A DNA stretch of 64,000 nt, from the NCBI GenBank assembly GCA_016808115.1, contig JAEQBH010004438.1, positions 186,001 to 250,000 on the forward strand, given 5' to 3'. This document shows, in pieces, positions 56,790-64,000 of the stretch (within the stretch, counting starts at the first letter, position 1; every line of letters starts with the position of its first letter). The DNA is from Tetrastigma voinierianum (lineage: Eukaryota; Streptophyta; Magnoliopsida; Vitales; Vitaceae). The notes beneath the pieces were generated by a model. It was not told where the DNA came from. It saw only the letters and a program-made list of their open reading frames with translations, and ran no database searches. A program made the position numbers and the translations under genes.

Positions 56790-58650
56790 TGTAACGGCCG
56801 CCATCATTAAGTCAAGTGGGGGGGCGTTACGACGAGGAAGAACGTAACTGGTTATTAGTGGGCCCATTTCGAAAGCATATATTAGTGAAGACGCAAACAT
56901 GGAAGCGCTCGCAATGGTGTTTAAATTGTCTTATATATGCACAGGTCAAGCTACTTGTATTTACACAAGTTACATTATCTCCAAAATATTACGTTTACAT
57001 TTTATTACAACATAAACCAATTCGGGGAGCTACATCAGAAGGACTCCTAATGCTGTGTTGGCCCTGGTGAGTGCGAGATGTCCCTGGCGGGCTCTGCCGG
57101 GGGTACCTCTGAGATAGCTTTAGATGTTAAGGCGAGCTTAGTGGGAAAACAAATAACATATGACCACATGGTGGTCCTCGATTACAATATACATATAAAA
57201 TAATTCACATCAGTCTTGATCTCTGCAAGAGTATAAGCAGAGGATTTTATAATAGGAAAGGTACCCATAGGTGCACTCTTGGGGCGAAGGCGAGATATCA
57301 CCTTAACATCTGTAAGCTAATTTGCTTTGTTTCATTATGGTTTCATTATTCCTTATATTTATCCTTATAAATGTTTGTCTGTATAGACTAGTAACAATGA
57401 ATGAGGAGGCGCGATTACAATGGGTATCGCGGAAGGTATGAGTGCGATGTATTGAGCGAAGTGCGGAAGCCTTTGGGCGGACATGCGACATAGCCAAGCG
57501 GGGTGCGTGCCTTTATGGGATCTTGTGTACTATCAAAGAGTGTTGTAGCCTTTGAACAAACATGTTTGTCACCTGGCTTGGGGTGTTGGGTAGCACTGGG
57601 CGGTGCGGAAAATAACTAAATGGGCGATGCTTTAGATATTGCATATATGTCGGTCTTGGCGGACATACAATTATATGTGTTTTTGGAAGCATTCAGTCTT
57701 AGTAACTGACATTTCATGTAGTTAATATGGCAAATGCAAGAATTCATATCATTCTTAAGTTTGCCTGATCCCCATTTGTAGGTTTTCTTGGGAATAGCAA
57801 TCAAACAAGCAATGAGAAAAAATAAGCATGTCGAGAAAAAGGGTGGCCGGCGAGGGCCGAGTGCGGCGCCGTCGGCGAAGAGAAGAAGAGGTTCATGCGT
57901 ATCGCGCTCGCCTGGCGAAGCGGACCTTAGTTCGGGGAAACCGATCTTAGGTTGCTGAAACGGACCTTAACCGCGACACTCCTTCGCTGGCGAAGCGCTC
58001 GCTCCACAAGCGAAGAGTATTTGGAGCAGAAATGAGGCATTTTGCCTATTTCCTTTGGACACATCAATCCAAAACAAAACAAATTCAAACCAAATCACAA
58101 AATTGCACGAATGGCAAAAGCACATTTTATAGGAAGAGTTAGGGTTTTCCTAACACACACATAAACAAAGGAGTTAGGATAGTTTTACGCCATGATTCTC
58201 TTGAAAGACTTCCAACAGCCTTCTGCTTTCTTCTTTCTTTCCTTCCTTCCCAGCATGATCAAAGGAGAGCCCCAAAGATGGAGAAATAAGACGAATATTC
58301 TTCTCTCCTCTTGAAATACCCCTAGACCCTTAGAGCTAAAACAAATAGGAATTCTTATGATCTAGAGAACAAGTTGTACTCTTAATGCCCATTTGGTTCA
58401 ATTTTCTCTTTTGCTTTTTAGATGCTTGTTTTCAATTTGCAAATCAACTTATTAATATTATACTTTAACATATAACCTTTTTATCTTATGTCGCTGAGTT
58501 CTTGATTGGCTGTTACTTATTTACCTTTTTCACACTTAACGCAAATTTTGAAAAATACCGTTTGTTTTATTATACCTAAACGTATCATAAGACTATAAGG
58601 TATAATTTGGGTTTGAGTTTGATAAAATGAAAGAAATTGATGTGGCTGTG
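56790..58650 (+). mobile_element. LTR-like insertion of about 1.9 kb
   Basis: It interrupts a duplicated unit: unit sequence stops near 56750 and resumes near 58660 with 'GATTCACTGCCA'. It begins with TGTAACGGCC..GGGGCGTTACG, a terminal pattern known from chromovirus LTRs, and has GC-rich patches with GCGAAG words (57840-58020) and an AT-rich second half. No coding region is found. A solo LTR is the simplest reading. The exact right end and any target duplication remain unknown. Confidence 0.4.
57840..58020 (+). repeat. GCGAAG/CTTCGC dyad cluster
   Basis: Words such as GGCGAAG, TTCGCTGGCGAAGCG and AAGCGAAG recur in about 180 bases, with 'CGGACCTTA' repeated. It resembles, in style and not in exact sequence, the dyad clusters at 17911-18130 and 37700-38710. 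Confidence 0.6.
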
Positions 58651-59000
58651 TTTAATCCTGATTATTGTTGTGGATTCACTGCCAGGTTTATTTTTCTATG
58701 GGAAGCGGTGCAGTGCAGTTTGATAGCCTAATAGGAGGAGTCCTATAGTTTGTTACCATTTGAGATCTAGTTTGCAATTTCATCTATGATTTTTGGTGTG
58801 TTGGCTAGCATGGCCTGTCTGACCTCTCTCAAGGGACGTTTCCAGATAAGCATGGTGGAGCATGATTATTTCGAGCTTTAAACAGGTGGTGGTTTTTGTT
58901 TTGTTCTCGGTAAGGATCTGTTTGGAATGTCTGAAGCGTATCTTGTTAGATTGGATCATCTGTGGTTCTGTCTATTATTTTCTAGATAAGCATGGCAGGA
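58651..59000 (+). repeat. Tail of a duplicated unit after the LTR-like insertion
   Basis: 'GATTCACTGCCA' (58674) and 'GATCTGTTTGGAATGTCTGAA' region (58914) correspond to the end of the 43.5-53.7 kb units ('GATCTGCTTGGACTGTCTGAA' type, e.g. 48163). A 35-bp segment with 'AGATAAGCATGG.GGA' is itself doubled at 58844 and 58984. Confidence 0.6.
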
Positions 59001-60029
59001 CATGATTACTGCGAGTATAAACAGATTGGATTAGGAGATACATAGACAATGAGCGTACAAGAATGAGTGAACAATGAGCTTACAAGAATGAGTTTGTCTT
59101 TCCCCTTTTCTCTTTTCCTCCTCTCCTATTTTTTTACGATGGTACTTTTCTTTGCGTATATGAATGCTCTAGGATATCTGTACCTCATTCTAGGACAATT
59201 GGCTTTCTAGAACTATCTGTTTTGAATGGCATGTAGATTATGATTTTCTAGGATTTTCTCCTCACTGAAAGATATATAAAACTTAAGCTGTTTTTATAGG
59301 TTTATTATTGATCTCACTATCATGATTGTATCATTTTTTACTTTCACCCTCGATTGTTTTTTATTTCATTTTTTATAGGTTTACTTCTGATCTCGTTATC
59401 AAGATTATTAAAATTCTCACTCCATGCAGAAACCAAATTTTTACTTTACCCTCTTTGTGATGATTATGGACATATATTTTTTTTTTTTGGTGGGGGGAAG
59501 ACACCCTGCCATGATGTATGGTGGGTCAATTTCTTGCTTGAATTGGTTGGTTTGGAATTTGAACATCAGATTAATTTGAGAATAACAATAGGGATTTGTT
59601 TGACAAGGACTCGATCAGTGGTTTGTGTGGTTAATATGAACATGTGGATGAGTGGGTCTGTATGGTTAATTTTCAAATTTGATTGTTCTAGTTGAATAAT
59701 CTCTTTTGTCCATAAATCAAGTGGAGATGCAACAATGTTCCATTTCTTGTTCAACCCTTTGCTATTACAAGGGCATGCTTCTATGCCATGGTTACACTAC
59801 AAATTCTTAACATTGTTTTATTTGAATATATATCATGATTTTGAAATATGTAATTCAGGGTGCTCTTCTTTAATGACAAGAAAATCAATTTGGCTCAGCT
59901 TGAAGGTTGTGACTTCTTGTTCCATGAAAAAAAAGTGGTCAGATTAAGTACATTAATAGGTCTATTTTTTGTTTTCTGAAAAATGTTTATGTAGTTATTG
60001 AGCTCATGTCGTTTAGAATGTGAGGTTTG
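59001..60029. other. AT-rich non-coding region
   Basis: A segment with 'TTTTATAGGTTTA' followed by 'TGATCTC' is doubled near 59292 and 59374. A T12 run followed by GGTGGGGGG lies near 59480. The open 113-codon frame at 59354-59695 shows no recognised domain. Nothing else is supported. Confidence 0.45.
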
Positions 60030-60620
60030 TTGAAAAATTTCCTTTCTTCCTTTCACATTCCTTTTTGATGCTAAGGTTTGATGGTAGAAAATCTTGTCTT
60101 TAGGATTTTAATGGTGATAAAGAAGGAAATAAATAAGTAAAAATTTGTGTGTGAGTTTTGTTTATAAGTCAGATGGTTTCCATATTAGGAGTTGCATGTT
60201 GATCTTGTGAAAATACTGTTCTTATGAGCCATTTGTATTACTGGCAGCTTGTGTCGTGCTCAAGAATTCATTGATTAGTGTTTTAATATTATGACTATTT
60301 CCCACCAACACCTAGAGGACTAGAAGTGGACTTTATAACCATCATATTTGTAACTATTTTTCATAGTACAGCAGCCATTTTGGTTATTGATTAAAATGGA
60401 GTAATTCCTCCTTGGGGTGGCTTTGCTGATTATAGCTCCATACTAGTTAGATCACCAAGTCGAAATTTGTATTCTATGTGCTTTTGTATTTAAGTTCGTT
60501 AACTTTGATATATGCAGTTTCATAAATACTTTTAATTCTCCTTCTATTTCAATACATTATCATTTATAAGATATGGATAAGTGTTAAATTGATCACAATC
60601 TAGACAAAGATTTTGGAATA
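60030..60620 (+). repeat. Second copy of the 54.9-55.6 kb segment
   Basis: Parallel blocks occur in the same order: 'GGAAATAAATAAGTAA' against 'GGAATAAATAAATAA', then 'CACCTAGAGGACTAGAAGTGGA' region against 'TACCTAGGAACTAAAAGTGGA', then 'TTATTGATTAAA' and 'GTGCTTTTGTATTT' against 'TTATTGATTAAT' and 'GTGCTTCTGTTTCA'. The distance is about 5 kb. Confidence 0.65.
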
Positions 60621-60829
60621 TGTTAAATAATGACATTTTCATTAGAACATCTAAGTACATGCAGGTAATCATGATGATATAACAAATATTGAAAACCTAA
60701 AATAGATGCAATTAGGAAGGACCTAAACATCATTGTGGACAAGCTCGAGGAGACTTAGTGCATTATTTATCTAAACGTTTAGGGAATGAGACATGAGTAT
60801 GTATTCCCAAGTTGACACGACTTGCACTT

Positions 60830-62060
60830 TATTAAAGATAAGCTAGAAAAGCGAGGAATCATCTTCTGGAACTTAGAAAGACTAGGATGATCGAGGTGAT
60901 TGTGAATGAGAAGAAGGGCATCCATGGAAGTGTAGACGGTGGAAGATGGGGTGAGTTCGGATGAGAAAAGTGACCCAGGACCGTCTTATGCCAATTGTCA
61001 CAATGATGACATGTAGCATCCATGCGATCTGACGGTTGAAGTCGGGTTGAAATTTGAGATGAAATGGCCTTGGACTCATATCTTGCGATTGTCGCACCAT
61101 AATTTAGGTCTAAGGTGGCGAAAGAGTTAGAAGAGTAGTAGACAATTAAATCATAGATTAATTTGTTGATAGAGATGAATTAAATGGAGAATCACCCATG
61201 GAGGAAAATTGAGTAAAGAGGGAAGGATCGGTGACAATGCGCACCATGGTTTCCAGGTTCCATTAGTGAGTAATCATAAATGGGTGAAGTGACCGAGGTA
61301 AGGGTGAAAGTGGCCGTAAGGGAAGAAGCGATCCTTATTTATAAGAAGATCGGTGCATCATAATGGATCATGGACGAGGAAGGTGATGTGTGAATGGCGA
61401 GGATTACTAGTCTAAGTAATAAAAACAATAGAAGCAACAAAAGCTAGATTTGACTGTGTGAGTGAGGTGAAGATACTCTTCATATTCTTTGGGCGTAAGA
61501 ATGACTCCCTAAGGCGGAGGTGTGGATGAGTTCCTTGGAGTGGTCTTTAAGTTTTGGATCAGCGGAAGTGGATTAGGACTTGGCCATGGCGGGTATGGAG
61601 AATGACCATGGCCCCAGTAGCATCAATCTCAATTGTGTCCCACTCGGTTGGAAGTATGTCTGCTGATAATGACATTGTCTTCCCTGCCGAGTTTGCAATC
61701 ATGGCCACCTTGGGAATCCCCGCGAGGGTGAGATTAAGAAATCATCACCAAAGTGTCTTGGGCACCCTCTGAACACCAAGACTTGAGTTGTGGTGGAGGA
61801 ATGGCATAATAATCGAGCAAAAACCTCATCAAAGGATGAGATTGCTGATCCAATGAGTATTTGTTCCCATATGTTTTCAAACTCTGGCTTGAGTTTAATA
61901 AGAGTGAGTATTATAAAGACTTGATCGATCTTTGACTGCGAGGTCTTGGCGATGGTAGACTTTGGTAGAACATATGAGAATTCATTTTTAATTCCTGCCA
62001 TTCGTCCAACAAAGGATGGCCAGACTCCATTCTGGTACTCTAAACTATTAATGAGGGAGA
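60830..62060 (-). pseudogene. Ty1/copia gag, protease and pre-integrase fragment (-)
   Basis: On the - strand 61699-62001 is open and reads 'KNEFSYVLPKST', then 'QVFIILTLIKLKPEFENI' and 'SSFDEVFARLL', the conserved part of copia gag (UBN2-type). Further along, a protease remnant lies near 61345-61410, a 'SINKLIYDL' block near 61170 marks the region between protease and integrase, and 'CHHC' near 61010 is close to the integrase zinc region. Integrase core, RT and LTR are absent: the fragment fades at about 60.83 kb. It is broken by several stops. Confidence 0.75.
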
Positions 62061-62544
62061 TGGCTTGGTGAGCGCTTCTTACAGGTGCAAAGAGGTAACA
62101 AGTTTGATAGGCTTGAAGTTAGCCGAGGACCTTGGGCTGATCCACGTACCCGAGTTTGATAGGTTGTATTAGCCACTGGAGCTGATCTATTCACAGAGGC
62201 ACCTTGGCAAATCAGCAGTCTGCCCTCACGCGGAGTTTTCTCCTTGGCCCTTTTCCTCACACGTCGGTGCGTGTGGGTGCGTGAGCTCCTCGTTGACCAT
62301 CAGACTTCTTCCCCTGGCTTGTAAGGTGTCGATCTCCATTTCATCTGTCCTCCTATTTAGAGACTTGTAATTGCCTTTTTCTCAGTTTGTCTCTTGCAGT
62401 CTTCTTCAATGGGGTTTTATGATTTGTTTTGGCTTTTTCCAGTAGCCCAACCCCCTCCATAGGCCCCTCTCACCTCCAGCAGTTGTGTTTTTGCCTTGAT
62501 ACTCTTGTTCCCTTATTCAGTTACTTCTCTTGATTTTTATCTAT
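62061..62544. other. Spacer between the two head-to-head copia fragments
   Basis: GC-moderate sequence with pyrimidine-rich stretches (62370-62530). It may be an LTR remnant or leader of one of the copia copies, since both gag starts face it. I see no primer-binding site and no repeat of it elsewhere. Confidence 0.4.
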
Positions 62545-63690
62545 GGTAGCGAAGGCAGGTTTTTTTTATGCGGAACTTCTATGATCGACATAATAAACTT
62601 GGCGAGTGAAAATTGCTCCCGGTCTTAGGCCAATTCTGTTACATTATGGTTTATTGGTAATGGATGTGAGTTACTACCACGAAATCAAGTCTGGTTGCAG
62701 ATAAATGTCCTTAGTGACAGAAAATGAACGCTTTACTAAGTAATATTCTATGGTAATCCATTGAGCCTAAGATCCTCGACAATCTTGGGGCCTATAGATT
62801 TGTTACCCTCTTTTGGACTCAGGCGAAGAAGTTGTATACTAATGATTTTCTTCGCCTCTATTAGGTCATCTCCTCAATTGGAAGTTTAAAGCAACATGGA
62901 ATGGAATTGTCTTCCTTTGTTGGATGGATGGTAGCACTTAAAAATGAATTCTCATATATCTTGCCAAAATCTACTGACGTCGAGACCTCACAATCAAATA
63001 TTGATTAAGTTTATGATGCGAATCTGTCATTCGGAATGAGTTTGAAAGCATCCGAGAATAGATACTCACTGGATAAGCTATCTCGTTCTTTGATGAGGTT
63101 TTTGCTCGACTACTGTGTCATTCCTCCACCGCGACTCAATCTTGGCGTTTTGAGGGTGCCTTGGGCAGCAGAAGATAAGTTTCTCAATCTCGTGCTCTGA
63201 CGGTTTGAGATGGCGTGGGTAGCAATCGAGGTAGGACAACGTCCTCATTGTACATCAAAAGTGGATGCAATCAAAGATTGATGTTACTAGTTACATGGTG
63301 ATCCTCCACTCATTGCTCATGGCTGGCCCTTTGATTACTTTGAGATTTGGGCTTGGAGGCCTTGCGGGAACTCATCACACCTTCGTTTTAAGGAGTCATT
63401 CTTACGCTCAATGAATATGAGAAGTATCTTTACCTCCTTAAGCGGCCTAAATGTAGCCGTTCTTTTGTTGCCTAGGCGGAAGGCAATGGCTGCCTATCTG
63501 CACACTCTGCCTCCCTTGGTCATTGGATCGGTTACGGGTGCATTGATTATCTCGACATGCGATGTTCACTCGACATTTCACAATCCGTTCAGTAGAACAT
63601 GCCCGATTTATATAATCCTATGCCATGTAAGAAATGAGATCATTTCATCATGCCATCGCGTCGCCATGAACTCATAGCATATTGCTTCGT
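62545..63690 (+). pseudogene. Ty1/copia gag and protease fragment (+)
   Basis: The + strand reads 'FYDRHNKLGE' near 62580, 'WTQAKKLYTNDFLRLY' near 62815, 'SSFVGWMVALKNEFSYIL' near 62910-62960 and 'RYSLDKLSRSLMRFLL' near 63058, all parts of copia gag. 'LTLNEYEKYL' near 63402 and 'LGHWI' near 63520 mark the linker and protease start. It is the same family as the - strand copy at 60830-62060. Five or more frame changes and stops break it. Integrase and RT are absent. Confidence 0.7.
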
Positions 63691-64000
63691 ATGTGTGATA
63701 AATCGTCGATACGGATGACATCAGTCATTTTTAAAAGCTTCATTTTGTTTATAAACTAAAAGCTTTTTGGATGTCATTACAATTATAATTTATATCTAAA
63801 ATCTATTTTATGGCCAATCCTTGCCCTTTGTGTGGGTAGCGGATTTTTGGTGTTGCATCGCAGGCTCCAGAAACCTAGACCTTTACGGCCTTTCGCGATG
63901 GGGATATGTCGACCATGGTGGTGGGTCTTTCCAGCCCAGAAGCGGGGGGGGGGGGGTGCGGATCTATCCAGGCTTGCGATGCCGACATATTTTCTTTATC
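63691..64000. other. Unassigned end of window with a G13 run
   Basis: No gene or element is recognised. A run of 13 G lies at 63944-63956 and is a likely place for assembly error. Confidence 0.5.

Noticed and set aside
43560..59000. A host gene with many exons
   Set aside because: The similar blocks recur as whole duplicated units and not as exons. No long conserved frame or recognised domain is present.
59354..59695. 113-codon open frame
   Set aside because: It is interrupted by a T12/G run, is AT-rich and has no recognised domain.
61554..61772. Open frame on + strand over the copia gag fragment
   Set aside because: It is the shadow of the - strand copia gag/protease remnant.

Overview
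The window looks like nuclear DNA of a flowering plant, probably a eudicot. It is dominated by decayed LTR retrotransposons of typical plant lineages: Ty3/gypsy Tat (Ogre/Retand type), Ty3/gypsy Athila and Ty1/copia. There is also one Tourist-like MITE. Bacterial features such as operons, ribosome binding sites, tRNA or rRNA genes and CRISPR arrays are absent. I found no intact host gene. Nearly every reading frame is broken by stops and frameshifts; old insertion age and sequencing indels both fit, and I cannot separate them here. I cannot name the species.

Region 1, 0-5.6 kb: non-coding. There is a purine tract, a ~195-bp tandem repeat (520-1015), and a probable 3.4-kb LTR (2160-5594) with TATA box, purine-rich leader and a six-copy tandem array. 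Region 2, 5.6-26.2 kb: two Tat elements in opposite orientation, copy 1 (+) at 5.6-12.1 kb and copy 2 (-) at 19.15-26.2 kb. Their 3' regions face each other across a rearranged Athila element (12.1-19.15 kb) that keeps a gag/protease remnant, an ORF3 (env-like) region, 3' UTR and 3' LTR but has lost RT to integrase. Region 3, 26.2-43.1 kb: spacer, a MITE with TAA duplications, then Tat copy 3 (27503-43061, - strand) with both LTRs and a 5-bp duplication GTATC. Three later insertions sit inside it: two solo Athila-family LTRs (33847-35135 and 39287-40539) and one long Athila LTR with primer-binding site (36101-38935).

All three Tat copies share one 3' layout after integrase: a ~200-bp purine tract, a conserved block, and a degenerate GAGCC-type tandem array. 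Copies 1 and 3 also keep an extra ORF on the strand opposite to pol; in copy 3 it shows a Transposase_28-like region.

Region 4, 43.1-60.8 kb: AT-rich, apparently non-coding DNA made by repeated local duplication. Units of about 0.4 to 2 kb recur from 43.5 to 53.7 kb, again at 55.7-56.75 kb and once more at 58.65-59 kb. They are interrupted by an 887-bp terminal-inverted-repeat element and a ~1.9-kb LTR-like block. A separate ~0.6-kb segment is duplicated between 54.9 and 60.0 kb. Region 5, 60.8-64 kb: two decayed Ty1/copia gag-protease fragments head to head.

I did not find a clearly new functional system. The points most worth checking are the sense-pol/antisense-ORF layout flanking a tandem array in Tat elements, the CpG-rich palindromic clusters inside LTR upstream regions, the facing Tat pair around Athila, and the hierarchical duplications at 43-59 kb.
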